Source: Fratercula arctica (lineage: Eukaryota; Chordata; Aves; Charadriiformes; Alcidae). From it: a stretch of DNA of 64,000 nucleotides. Both the position numbers and the translations under genes were made by a program. Below are positions 12,066 through 24,840 of this stretch, in pieces. The notes beneath the pieces were generated by a model. It was not told the origin of the DNA and searched no databases. It saw only the letters and a list, made by a program, of their open reading frames with translations. The stretch spans positions 28,973,352 to 29,037,351 of the forward strand of contig CANTUZ010000008.1 in NCBI GenBank assembly GCA_947846985.1. The letters are read 5' to 3'. Within the stretch, counting starts at the first letter, position 1, and each line of letters begins with the position of its first letter.

Positions 12066-12350
12066 GTCCGGGGTCAGGACAAGAGGCAATGGGCACAAAC
12101 TTGAGCATAAGAAGTTCCACCTAAACATGAGGAGGAACTTCTTTACCCTGAGGGTGGCAGAGCACTGGAACAGGCTGCCCAGCGAGGTGGTGGAGTCTCC
12201 ATCTCTGGAGACATTCAAAACCTGCCTGGACGTGTTCCTGTGTAACCTGCTCTAGGTGACCCTGCTCTGGCAGGGGGGTTGGACTAGATGATCTCCAGAG
12301 GTCCCTTCCAACACTATGGTTCTATGATTCTATGATTCTATGATTCTATT
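12066..12350 (+). mobile_element. CR1 3' end fragment, short 5'-truncated copy
   Basis: This is about 285 bp of the 3' end of a CR1 LINE in plus orientation. It begins within the last coding segment (GGGGTCAGGACAAGAGGCAA...), which corresponds to the region near Arg-Lys-Asn-Phe-Phe-Thr at the reverse transcriptase C-terminus. It continues through GGAACAGGCTGCCCAGCGAG and GGTTGGACTAGATGATCT, and ends in a run of ATTCTATG-type octamers at about 12318-12349. That octamer run is the diagnostic 3' terminus of CR1. It lies in sense orientation relative to the host gene, opposite to the copy at 6785-7925. Confidence 0.95.
12318..12349 (+). repeat. CR1-terminal octamer microsatellite
   Basis: Several tandem copies of TTCTATGA (equivalently ATTCTATG) form the 3' end of the CR1 copy that begins near 12066. 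CR1 elements terminate in such octamer repeats instead of poly(A), and they are thought to prime reverse transcription. The tract marks the insertion boundary at about 12350. Confidence 0.9.
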
Positions 12351-13875
12351 AGATCATGTTGGTTTCTTCCATATGAACTGAAGGACAAAAAAGAAGAAAA
12401 CAACACGAAACAGCTGGCTTTCTGAGAGAGTGCTGTAGAGAAGGTGAAAAGGTCCATCAAGGTCAACATCCGTATACTGTTGTAAATACCGACGTGCTTA
12501 GTTTGAAGCAGTTCATTTAAAAATAGAGGGAAAGGTGAGGAAGGAGGTAGGTTCAGGCTGTTCCTTATTGAGCCTGTGACGAGTCTGGTGGAGCGGATGG
12601 GAGCGCAGCTCGTTCTGGGCCCTTCGCGTGCTCTGGGTGCAGTGGTGAGCGTGGTGGAGACTCCCAGCTCCAGAGCTCGTTTGGAGGGCAAAGCCTGTGC
12701 TCCTGGCCCTCAGGCCGTGCCACAGGGCTCATCTGTCTGTGGGGAGGTGTTCCAAGATTTTTCTGGGATTAGGGGGATTTGGGATCCTTTAAATGATACT
12801 GAGTTACAAGATAAGGAGGTAAAAAGTGTGTGATTCACATGCAAAGCTGTTTTGATCGGTGTATTTTGTAAACCAACAGAGCCAAACCGTGTAGCTATTA
12901 GGTAGGGTGATCCTTACACAGCAGAACGCTGTTCTCTGCTGATTCGGTTGGTAAATGCCTCCCTGAGCTCTGCCCCGTGCTGCTCACAGCACTGGCTTTT
13001 GCCTTTCTTGCCCAAGCCCAAAGGCAGGAACTCTCTTTGACAGACGCTTAGTCTCAGTGGATTTTGTCAGTTGTATCTGGTGATGGAAGCTTCTCAAGTT
13101 ACTTCAACAGTGTGTCTCAGGGTAAAATGAGCGTAATCCCAGTCTCTCAGCGGTACTAGTTAATCACCTGGAATATCCTGTTCTTGGCCGTCAGCCATGC
13201 TGCTGAGCATTGCTCTGGGGAGGGTGTAGCGAGCAGTCTCCAACAAGTACAGTGTGGCCTCTCTGGGTACCTGGCTGCCCCCTGCAAGCTTTCGAAGCCC
13301 TGATGGTGTTCCTGACAAGGTCTCTGTTTTCTCGGCCAAGGAAAATTTAAAGACATGAATTGGATCTAGAGCAAATTAAATATTCACATGTGTTTGAAAT
13401 ATACATGAAGGCCACCCAGGCAATCTTAAATCTGCAAGTACCAGATGCTGGCAACACCAGGAACTAACGGGGGAAGGGACAGCAGCGATCGCCAGGGTTC
13501 ACAGATCTTGCTCCTTCAGTTTCTGAGGAGATGTGTTAGGGCATGGAGGATGGCTCAGCAAAGAGGAGAGACTTTGTCCCATATTAGTCAATTATTCCTA
13601 GGTTTTTGTCCAATACTGACACAGCGGGAGCATTTCATTGCCTGGCAAGAAGCGATTGTCCAGACATTCGGATCAGGCAGAGCTGGTGCTTAACCAGCCA
13701 GGCACAGGGACCCACGTGCAGCTGCACCCGTAGCGCTGGCGCCTGTGACGAGCAGCACTCACCTCCCCACCTCGCGCGGCCCCTGCAGGACCGAGCCCAG
13801 TTAGTAGTTTCTGTTCATTCAGGGAGCACACACCATTTTCTGACTTTTCTCCAGCCTTTAACAGCTATTTGGGTG

Positions 13876-13955
13876 CATAGAAAACAGGACTGGAAGGGCA
13901 TGTGAGAAGCTATGTAGTTCCTCCTGCTGCTCCAGTACGGGATCAAACTGAGTAT
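13876..13955 (-). repeat. Possible ancient CR1-type 3' end relic
   Basis: The segment CATAGAAAACAGGACTGGAA followed by GGGCATGTGAGAAGC, TAGTTCCTCCTGCTGCTCCA and GGGATCAAACT resembles the reverse complement of old CR1/L3-class 3' ends. The usual order there is 'atagaa..tagggctggaagggacctc..tagtccaaccccctgc...caggatcaa'. The order of blocks matches but identity is low, as expected for an ancient insertion. It is unlike the two younger CR1 copies nearby. Confidence 0.4.
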
Positions 13956-14427
13956 TTAGCTGCTGTGGATCTGAGCCCTGCTCAAATACTTGGCATGGAA
14001 GGCGCGTGGTATGAGGCTGTGGTGTTATTCATGGTGACACACAGTATCTGGGGGACCCAGGGACCCGGAGACACTTGGCACTTAGAGAAGGAGCTGATGG
14101 CCAGAGTTATCTGAGCAGAAGTGTGGGTCTCTGCTGTTTTTCTCACTTCCCTCTTCCTCCTCCATTACCAGAGCTCTGCTCCCGCAGGTGTTTCACAACA
14201 GTGGGTTTAGGGACAAGACCTTCTTGCAATCAGTGTGGGACCCAAGGGCAGGACAGACCTAAATGGTCACCAGAGTTCATCCAGAAAACAAGTACTATGA
14301 GCTGCCTCCGTTTTGATGTAAACCTTTAGTTTTATTTTTTTTTCCTTTTTTGGACTGCAATCCAAAGTTCTGCATTTCAGATGTAAATGTTATTCCTTCA
14401 GTTTCACTGGGATGGGTTTGTATGTGT

Positions 14428-14460
14428 GCAAACACACATGCATGTATGCATGTATATGGG
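14428..14460. repeat. Short ATGC/ACAC alternating simple repeat
   Basis: A run of alternating purine and pyrimidine (AACACACATGCATGTATGCA then TGTATATG) forms a short imperfect simple repeat. Such tracts can be length-polymorphic and prone to forming Z-DNA. No other role is visible. Confidence 0.6.
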
Positions 14461-17400
14461 AGGTGAGACAGGCTGGCAAATATACATACAGCACAGTAAC
14501 TTTGGGACAAAAAGAACAGATTAGAGAAATGAAAGTTGGTGTGAAAAGCCTTGAGTGATATCTTTCTTAGCCCTTTTTTCTTGTATTTGGCTAAAATAGA
14601 CAGAGATAGATGGCAAGCAGTCTTGTGATGTGCCTTTTATTTTGATTGATGTGACAAATTGCCAAAACTCGTGGAACCGATGCCAGGCCACTGGCCGTGC
14701 ATGCAGGGCAAGGTGCATCGTGTTGCAGTGATGGTGGTAGGAGACAGGGCCAGGAGCATGCAGGGTCGCCGGCCTGGCACCCCTTGTGCCAAGGCCACCT
14801 CGTCAGCGCGGGCTTTGAGCCCGGCAGAGGGTTGGCATACTGAGGTGCTGTGTGTAGAAAACCAATTTTAGCGTCGCTTCACAAATGGAGGCTTGTCAAG
14901 ATGTTTAAATAGCACTAGTCTGCCAAAATAGGTGCCTATCTCTCTCCTTCTGTAGGCTGGCTGCTCAGTGAAGCCCCCTGCTTGGTCGGCTGTCCTGTCT
15001 CAGGTACCCCCTGTGCCTCACTGTCGTCTCCACCTTTCTTGTCTCTTCTCCCTAACCTCACCTCCCTCTTCCCTTCGCCTCGTCCCAGTTGTGCGTATCA
15101 TCTAAATCACGCTAAAGCAGTGGGAAGAACCACCGTGCTCTGTGTCTTACCTGTGTGTCTGCTTCTCGCCCAGCCTTAGTCTGGACTAAACTTCTCATGA
15201 CTCTAAAACTGTCTGTATCCGGGATGCGGTTCGTGTGAGTTTATCGCTCCATATTCGTGCCGACTTCACCCTGGGGTGAAGTCGGTGGGGTCTGGCTCTC
15301 TGCTGTGCTTCCGCTGGTGGGGCAGACCCCGTCACAGCCTGAGCCCCAGCTGCGCTGCTGTCACCTCCCTTCTTGACCAACCTGGCAGGGATTTTAGCAC
15401 CTGGGTGTGAAGGCCAGCCTCTCTCGGGGGTGTGGGTCATCCAGCCCAAAGACTGTGCAACTGGAAAAGTAATTAATAACATTCAGGTAATGTTGTGTGA
15501 ATACAAAGAGAGTTTGTTCTCTGAATGCTGCTCTGAGCAGTAACAAGATTATCACCTATAAGGAGGTTATTTGGAAAATCGGCAGGTAGGATTACAAGTT
15601 CCTTGAGGGAACTCATCTTTTGAGGAAAAGGTGCTGCTCCTGCACGTCCGTGTGCCTGAGCAGAACTGAGCTGGAAAATGGGTAGTACTAAGGGGGAGGC
15701 GGGGAAGATGACTGAATGGAATAATGTTTGTAGATGGTTCCCCACTAAAGGAGGATTGCTTGCATGTAAAAACTGGGTCAGTGTCATCTCCCATCCCTTG
15801 GAGAGGGAGACAGGGAAGGCAGGAACTGCAAGTGGCGTAGGAACTTCAGCAACTTCTGCCACCGTCCCCTCCCCTGCAACGGTGACATTTTCATGTGAGA
15901 CGTGGACGTCAAAGACTGCTGTACCTGGCAGTGGAGTTAATTAACACAACCTGGAAGACGTGGAAGTTGGGAATCTTGTTTGTGCCAATCTGACAACGTG
16001 ACCTCGTTCAGAGGAAATAAAAGGGCTGTAATGAAAGTATAAGTTTCAGCAGAAATTCACGCATTTCTTGCTTTTATCTGTCAGTGGCTGTACTAACAGA
16101 GAAAGAAAGAAAATGAGCAGCTGCCTCCGTGAGGTGTTAAAGACTGCAGTATAACCCCAGCCGAGCGGCCAGCCCTGCCACAGGCAGCCCCAGCAGCGAG
16201 GCAGCGTGCTGGAGGGGCAGGAGCCATTCCTCCCGGTCCTTTCACGGCCCATGGGATGGCTCCTGGGCTTGTGCCCCAGGCGCTGCCCCTGCTCCGATGC
16301 CGGGCACTAGTGAGGGGCTTGGATAGACCTTTTCCTTCCCGGGTTGGCAGTGTCCCGGGGTGCCTCACTTGGATGATTATTCACGACACTGAAGACCTCG
16401 GTGGTCTTTTCCTTTGCTCCCTTACATTCGCTGTTGGTGTTGTTTCAGGGTGGTCAGTTAAGCAGCGTGGTATTTCTCACGGGCTGAGACACACAAAATG
16501 GATCTGTTTTCTCGGACTCAGGGACTGACTATTGCTTAGAAAACTCCAGTTATCTCTTTACGCAACTCGGAGGATTCCTGATGTCCCTTAAATAATACAT
16601 CAGAAGAGAAGTTCAGTTGCATGGTTATTTATTATTGAAAAGACGCATTACATTTTTAAATAATTTCAGTTGTATTTTAATCTCCATTATTTAGCAAATT
16701 CACTTTACCACCTAGAACTTGCTTTTGCTGTGCTCATCTCGTCCCTCCCCAGCTAGCAGCCATTGCTGCTTCTGGTCCACGTAGAGATGACGCTGATGGT
16801 GTCTGCCAGGGTATTTTGTCTTCCTGGTGTTATAAACTGTCGAGTGCCATTGTGAATCAGTGTCGTGTGTCCTGGTAAAGATCTGGCGGAGCTGTGATTG
16901 CTTCGGGGCTAATGAAATGCAGGTAGAGAAAACTCCCTTTGTTTTCCTCCAAGCGTGGAGCTCCTGTGTGTCATCTCAGCACCCTGCCTGAGTCAGGGTG
17001 ACCCACAGGCTCTGGGAGGATTTTTACCCAAAGCAGTCGTGTTCCTACACTGTTAAATTCCCTGGTTCATTTAGACACGGGTCTTTGTGCCACCAGGGAG
17101 CTTCTTTCCGCAGCCTGTGCGTGTGTTGCTGTTGTATAAGGGAGCGAGTGTCTGAGCGAAGGGCTCCGTTTCTAGGTGCCCCACGATGGGCCAGAGCAAG
17201 AGGGAATTGCGGAATTGCTGCCTGAAGCCTCCACCCAGTCATTTTTTCTGAATTTGTGTAGGGCTGTTATCAAGGAGAGACTGGGGTATTCATTTGTACA
17301 TGGTGGGAACATTACAAGAGAACATTAGGAGGATCGCTTGTATATTGTTTTTTCTCCAGCATTTGCTTATTGTTAAATCTGAATTGTGCCGTTTTCTGGG

Positions 17401-20400
17401 AGCTGTAAACCAGTGCTGGCCTGAAATTGTTACGTTGGAGTGTAAGCTTTGGCGTGTGCCAAGAGGTTTAACATCTTCTAAAAATTACATTTGTGGTATA
17501 TTTTGAGCTTGTTGCAGCTACTGTCAGTGGATCACAGTTTCCCCGAACTTATAAATGCTGTGAAGTTGACTGCCCCTTTTGTTATGTGAATTATGTGCCG
17601 GCATCTACAGAACCCCGCTCCCTGCAGGGGAGGGGTGTCTAATTGAAGCTAATTCCCTGGGGGAGCTCGGGAGGTGATGAAAGCTGCCAGTTGCTCCATC
17701 GGAACTTCCTCCTCAGCCGTTGCTGAGATGGTGGCTGGGTTTTCCCTGGCACTGTCAGCAGCCTCAGGCAAATCCGGTAACGAACTTTATGACCGAGTGA
17801 TAGCTGGCCCTTGTGCTTTGCTGGAGCTAGGGGCCGGCTTGTGTCTGTATGAATGCTGGGTCCTCACCCTCTACTTCCCTCGCATAGATAGGAATCCTCT
17901 CTCCACATGTTGGGATGTGCATAATACCATTGCTAGCACAGTACCTTTGACTCGTGTGAGTACAGGAGTCAGGGGAGGGGACCTGAACTCTGAATCCAGC
18001 AGGCAGCAATTTTCTGGTGTGACCTTCCCCATTTCATTGTGCCAGTCCAGCTTCCATTACTGCCTCCTCACATCGAAAAGAGAAAATGTTCATCCACACC
18101 GCTAACATATTCCGAGGGCTGCGGTTAAAGTAAAACGCTATTTAACGCAATGGTGGTATTGATTCATTTTTGCAGTCTGGAGCCACCAGTAGTAGCGGGC
18201 TGCGGAGTAAAGACTTCTGTGTTAACATATATGATTATTGGCAATATGGATCTGCAGGGAGGGCCTGGACAGTTAGTCGAAAGCCACAAACTGCATTAAG
18301 TGGAAGTTGTAGGTGTTCAGTGAGACCAGGCATTTGCTTTGCAGTTATTCTTCCCCAGCAACCCTGGTAGATCCCATAAGCCCTAAATGTGGCAGCTGTT
18401 CCCAAACACTTGCGCAGGAGCTAGAGAAATCAGAGGCCCAAGTGCTTGCTGGGTGGAAGTAAGCTTTACTGTATGAACAATGGATTGGGAAACTGCGATC
18501 TTGTGTTGTATCCTTGACAGCTACAGTCTTCTTTCACCTGGTGCAAGTGCAAGTGCAAGGTGACGAACCCTGCAGGAGCGAAAGGACCCTTTCTTATGGG
18601 TCATTTCCCCAGGTAAACATGGGAACCGTGTGGGGAGAAAAGCTGAGACAAAACCAGTGATTCTGTTGCTGTGGCGGCTGCTGTTTATTTTTAGATCACA
18701 AAAGGAAAAAGATGGCACTGCTTGTGTCAGATAGGCTGTGTACGTGAGGGAGCATGCTGAACAGACATAACAGTCAGACCAGCAAGTTGAAAAGTAGAGT
18801 TTTTTTTCTCCAGCATCCTCAGTGTTACAGATCAGACATAGGTCCTGTATCGGCAGGAGGAGCCTTACTGATACTCTGTGTTCGCCCTGAATTGGCAGGG
18901 CAGGGAGTGACCGTAATTGCAGTTCAGTGCTCTGCGTGCTCTCACTCGGTGTCGCCTGGGCTCCAGCTCCCTCTCACCCGTCACCTGGCGATGCTGGGGT
19001 ACCCCGCAGCGGGGAGGAGGTGAGCCACGTGAAGGCACTGAAAAGCACCTGGAATTTTTTTTACGTTTTCAAGCAGTGACAAAGGTGGTGGGAGTTGCAC
19101 AGCTCAGCCTGAGGGGCCTAATTTAGCAGTCTGGGATGGACAGGCTGAGACTGGAGTCTGCTGGCAGCATCAGAAGGACAGGTTCCTTCAGAGGGTGTCT
19201 CGGTGGTCTGAAGCTGGGTAGTCTAAATTCATCCTCTGTAACCCTCACCAGTAACTGCAGACCTATTACTACAGCCCTCTGTATTAGGTGTAAAAATTGA
19301 GTTCAATTTTGCCAAAAAGCCTTTTATTTTCTGTGGCATAGCATCGTAACGGGTTGGAAATTGTGCTTGTTCAGTTTCCCTCATTAACGTTTTGAGGCAA
19401 CGCATGTGTAAATGAATACTACAGTCCTCGTCCTGCACCACTTATTTTTGTGCTTGGCTCACTCAGTTTGCTTTGTGTCTCCGTTCCCATCCTTCACAGA
19501 GTTCTCACATCCAGCCGTGCCTGTTTCTGACCCCTCCTGATTTTGTCCTCCCCTCCCAGTCGCTTCATTTCGGTAGATCTCTGCCTGCTGGGTCGGCATG
19601 GTGCTAACAAAAATAACCATTCCTGCTCCTGTTTGTACTTGGTTTCACATCTGCGCTGGGAGGGCGAGGCTGGGATTCTCCCAAGGGAAACAAACCCTAT
19701 TAGCCCAGAGCCCAGGGCCACTGAGCCCACAGGAGCCTCTTTGACCTCTGTCCGGGGGAACGTGAGCAGAGAAGCTGTCTCAGCTCTGCTTTTACCCAGC
19801 TCACCCTCCAGTCTCACCAGCAAACCTGCCTTTGACTGCAGGGACCAGAATGACAGGGCTGCTCCCTGGACAGGGAATGTCCCAGCTGGTGGGGACTAGG
19901 TGGATCAGAGCATTTGCTTAGCGATCTGCTAAAAACCTGGTCCCTCCTAGCAGTTAGATAGCATTCTGTGTTATTTTTTTCTTTCTTCACTTAACCTTTC
20001 ATGTGATTTGGCATTTTTGGTCTCAGCTTAAAGCTTTCTGCTTCGGCATAAAGTTGTTTGTGGTCTGTGCTGCTTGTGAACAGGTTAGAAACGGATTGCC
20101 CACAGCACCTGGCGTGAAGGGAGACGAGCAGCCAAACCAGAGGGGTGTCACGTCCCCAAGTAGGAATGGCGAGCTCGGGTGGGTTCTGCGGATTCCTGCA
20201 CACCGGTCAGCGGGTGATGTTTGCCAGCCGCCACCGCAGCAGGAGGATTTGCAAACCATGTAGTTGCTAAGAAATTAGTTTTTGTGCCAGGTGGTTACTC
20301 AGAGACAAGGCGAGCGTAAGGAGCAAGCACTGCGTGAGCATGCTCTGCTACCTGTCCAGAAACTCTGCGCTCTGACCGGCCTAATTTCATTTCATCTTAA

Positions 20401-20443
20401 TTAGGTTATTTCAGTTATCATTAAGCACAGCTGTAGGGTTGCC

Positions 20444-20463
20444 TTTTTTTTTTTTTTTTTTTT
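20444..20463 (+). repeat. 20-base poly(T) tract
   Basis: An uninterrupted T homopolymer lies in the long intron. It could be the tail of an antisense processed retrosequence, but the bases upstream on the minus strand (to the left and right) show no recognisable gene or repeat. I read it as a simple homopolymer and would expect sequencing length uncertainty here. Confidence 0.9.
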
Positions 20464-21469
20464 AGCTATTGACCTAAGCAGTGGTCTAAGGAGAGCAGTG
20501 AGTATTTGTGCCACATCTCCTGTAACACTCCCCCCGCTTCCCCCCAAATAAAACAACCAAAAAGCCAAAACCAAACAAAAAATGGCAAACCCACGCAGAT
20601 GCCTGTTGTGTTCAGTCAAAACCGAATCAGCTTGGGGATGGTCACGAAAGCCTTTCCAGCTTCTGATGAAGTTAATGGACATTTTGCTGTCAACGCTTGA
20701 GGTGAAGGACATGATTTTGATGTTAACTGTGTGGCTTGCAGCCTGGGCGGCTGTGAGTCACTGCAAAGGGCACCGGGGGGCAGGGAGGGGGGAGAGTGCC
20801 AGCTATTCCCAGCCAAGTGTTTTGCTCAGGGGTTGCTTTGCGCAGGTGTTCCGTTAGCTGCAAAACATATCTTTTCCCGCAGCTGGTCCTTTTACTCAGA
20901 AAAAGTCTGCCCTTTCTGCCTCATGTTTCTTCCCCTTGTTTTGTTTTTCTGGGACTCGCTGGACTTTACTGGAGTTACCAGCTGGTGCTGGTACATGTGG
21001 GGAATTGGGCTTTGTGACCAAAGGGGGACTAAGAAATAAATGCGTGGACATACAGCTTTGATTTCCATGTCATGGCTGTGTATCAAAAATAAATAATGCC
21101 CCGATTTCTTCAATGATATGGGGGTTTCTTAGTATTGACTGTGCACTCCCGGGCTTCCAGCCAACCCTTGGATGTCAAACTTTTCAGCAGAAAAAAGGCA
21201 GGCTCCTAGTGTGGAGGGGGTGACAGCGAGAGTCCATACATTTGTGGCTGTGCTTGCAAACTGTCTGCTAGATGCAGTGCCTCAGAGACACACGAGCAGC
21301 TGAACTGCTCAGCACATGGCTAACGTCAAATTAATGCCATTATTTCTGAAAGCAAATTCCTGCTGCAACACAGTTACAGACAGTCGATGTTCACATTCAT
21401 TGCTTTTGACAGCCTGATATAAGGTAATTTAATTTAAACGCCCAGATGAGAAAGAAGCAAGAGGCATTT

Positions 21470-21485
21470 AAAAAAAAAAAAAAAA
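21470..21485 (+). repeat. 16-base poly(A) tract
   Basis: An A homopolymer sits in an AT-rich region (AGGCATTTA before it, GAGAAAATAAAAGCC after it). No retrocopy is recognisable next to it and no target duplication was noticed. It is treated as a simple repeat. Confidence 0.88.
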
Positions 21486-24400
21486 GAGAAAATAAAAGCC
21501 CACTCTTTTTATACGTAAAATGCCTGCTTGGAGGAATAGATTAGTAGCCGTACGATGCAATCGATTTGCAAGAGCCCCCGGATTTCAGTGGAGAGCTCTG
21601 CTGAAAGATCAATAGGGAACGCTGCAGCATGAGTGCTTTTGCCACTCGGGCATTCAAGCAAATGGTTGATGTTAATTCCTTCTCAGACTTTGGTCTAGGG
21701 CCAGTAGGGTTTGGGTGGGCACTTGACTGTGTTTCAGAGAGCAAGCTGGCCACCTATATCCTTCGCCTTTATTTCATTAGGCAAATTCTGTAAGAGAATT
21801 ACAGATACGGACCTTCTTTCCGAAGTTGCCATGGCTGCACGAGGCAGTGATACACTCACGCTGGCGAGGCCAGCAGCCAGAACCAGAAGTTAGTTTCTAA
21901 GTATTTGCTTTTTTGCTAATTGCATGACTGTTTTTGTGGTTTTCCTTGTGTGACAGAGGTGATTTGTTCATTTCCACCTCCCAGGCTGCCCTCCAGGTCT
22001 GCTTTTGGCTGTGTCCCACGATTTGGGAATATACAAGTGATGGGCTGGCGGTTTAGTAAACTGGGGAGCCTTGCCCAGTGTGGTGCTGAGGGGAGTGTCT
22101 CTTGGTATCCAGCACAGACATTTAGTTTTTAACTGCACCTTTCCAACAGCTGGAAAAGAAGGCAAAAAATGCCAGGGGTGTTTTTCAAGGAGGTACCGCA
22201 CTGGCAGAGGGAGCGGCGTTCCCTCTTCCCAGCCGCTCAGGTCACTGCTTTGTGCTGCGGGGTTGACCGCTTGGCTGTGCAGTGAACTGTCGCTAGCCTC
22301 CTAGAAAACTAGCCAGGCTAATGCTGGACACCTCTGTAGATCCTCATTTAATCATCCTCTCCAATGCAGACCTTTGGGGTGAGACCCAAATGGCAAACAA
22401 AATCAGTTCAAAATTTTGGGGTTTGCATGAGACTGCCTAATGACCAACTGGCAGATTGGTCTAGTTTGGGAATTTAAATGTAATTAGTTAAAATCAGATG
22501 GAACTGGTTTTCAGGTAACCTGGATAGTGTTCTTAACACACCACATTTACAATTTTAGCATCAGGCTCCATGCCTGGGTCAGAGTACCCGTCTGCAGTCA
22601 CAAAACCTTTGGGTGTGTTAACAGAGTAGCACAGCCCGTGGCCGCGATGAGTGATCGCACTAGAGTCATGGGTGACGTTAAGATTTGATCTGTATTACAA
22701 GCTAGAGCTCTCTGAATCCTACTTTACTTTGGCCATTATTTATTTATTCTATTTATTATCATTTATTTATTCATTTTTATTAACCTCTGTCCCTTTGCTA
22801 TGGTATCTGAACACCCACTATGGTTGCAGAGATCTGTGCCTCAAAGAGAACTGGACTGATATACTGGAACCTACTGCGTGCTCAGGTCAAGCTGGGACCG
22901 AATGGGCTCTTGGAGGGGCCATAATCCAGATTCCTCCCTGCTTTCCCTTGAACTGCTGAGAGCATCTTCTGCTTTTGTACAGGGAGCTCCTGGACAGGTT
23001 GCTCTGGAGTTGCCATGGGAATTTTACCAACCACCGGGAGGAATGCTGGGGTTGTTCTCTCGCTCTTACACCTGACTGCACTGGAAAAGAGCCCGTGCTT
23101 TGTAAATGGTATTTGCAGAGATGGTTACCCCTTAGCTCTTCACCCAGCAGTTGGCCTTCAGTTAGGTGCTTGCTGGCAGGATGCTGCTGGCTGGGATGCG
23201 CCACCTTAGGGCTGCGCGTCTCGGCAAGTTGGTGAGTGCCCTCAGGGCTGCCAGTGTTGCTTGCCAGTGAGGTTTCATTTCCGAGACTCGTGCAAATACC
23301 AGGTGCAAACAGGAATTTTTTCCCTGTGTAAGTTGTAAAACAGTTGGGAAATACAGTACAGCCAAGGGCAGTTCTGCGCTCCTGATGTTTCTCCTGGGTA
23401 TTTCCTGAGGTTCTTTCTGCTCCCTGAACCTGCTCAGCCCCCTGTGTAGCGACAGACAGGCAGGAGAGCCCAGAGCCTGGCTGGTTCATGAAGTAAATGG
23501 AGAAAGGATGAAGTAAGGAATAAGTAAACTGAAGTAAGGTTAGATACAGCAATACTAGGAGATTGCTCCTGTTAACTCTTTCTCCTCCTCCTCAGTCTTC
23601 TTCCTCATCCTTGCTCTCCTAGGTGTCCCAGCTGCTGGCTGTGATGCGTTGAGCAGATCAGCCCTAGAACTTCTGACCTTGCTGCTTGGCACAACCTTTG
23701 ATTCAATTTCAACGCTCATCTAAAAACTCGTGTTCACCTTGTTTTTATCGTGTAACCTCGTGTCAAAGCTGCACACGACAATCTATTCCACAATAGTTTC
23801 TCTTTCTTGCTTTTCCTTACAGAGATTTAACACTTCATATAATGGTGACTGCCTTTCCCGGGGTGGATATTTTCTTTTTCATACATCTCAGATCTGTTCT
23901 GTATGTGATATAATTGATTCTCAGCTCCATTTCCTTCTTGGAAATTTTTGCTAGACTCTGCTTTGGGAAATGGGAGAGAAGGTCTCTGGCTGTCAGTAAC
24001 ATGCTGATGCACCAAAACGAGATGCTCAGTTTGACGTCTGAAATTACTGGCAAATACTGAGAAATGCAGTGATTCAGGCCCCAGCGAGGACCCGGTCAGA
24101 TCGCCCAATTTACCCAGTGGCAAAGCTGTTGCTGGCTTCAGCCAGGTAGAAACAAGCTCTTGCATTTGGTTCAGAACTGGGTATGTGGGAAGCTACCCCC
24201 AAACCCCAGACCTTAAATGATACACCAGTGGCACAAGGAGTGCCATTTAAGTGCCATCTTTTATATTTGTGGCCTTTGTGTTTTCCTGACAGGAAGTGAA
24301 TTTCTGCTTTGCAAGGGTTTAAAATAAATTGATAAGTAACGCTTGGCTTCTGCTTTTACTGTGGGATAACTCATTTTTGCAATCCTTTATTTTTCAGTGT

Positions 24401-24569
24401 GTGAGAAGTGATTATATGCTTTCTGTATAATCTTTGTGTACAATAATTTTTCATGGCAATGTGTGCACTCTCTATCATGGAAAATAAAGCAAAGCTCTTG
24501 ACAAACTAGAGGCAGTAGTAATGAAAAGGGTGGGCTTTTAAAGTCTGCATTGATACAGAAATACTTTGC

Positions 24570-24840
24570 ATGTTTTTTGAGTACTCTGTTCCGAAATGTG
24601 GATGTATCATAATCGAGTTCGTATCAATTGTTCCCACATTTGACTTTGAAAGAGGCATGGAAAAATATCTGCTTTTTGTAATAAGTTTAACGTGGCAGTC
24701 AAATCATTTCATTAATGATTTCCTCCTCAGGATTACATTTTCAAAGCCATGTGCGATCATTTAATTGTGTGCTTCCTTATTAATGTTAAACACAATTAAA
24801 GTCCCACTATGACACTTTGAAAATGCAAATGCACCCCTTG
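24570..24840. other. AT-rich intronic block, candidate conserved noncoding element
   Basis: This block carries a dense set of ATTA/TAAT cores and octamer-like motifs, for example TTCATTAATGATTTCC near 24708, ATCATTTAATTGTG near 24756, and TTGAAAATGCAAATG near 24817. The last of these contains ATGCAAAT, the canonical POU-factor octamer. It is low in CpG, free of recognisable repeats and without coding potential. The texture is that of vertebrate conserved noncoding DNA. No conservation data are available here. Confidence 0.3.

Noticed and set aside
22887..23552. 221-codon open frame on the minus strand in the long intron
   Set aside because: Composition is irregular with no recognisable domain, several shorter frames are open on the plus strand over the same bases, and no splice sites frame it. 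A chance opening is most likely.
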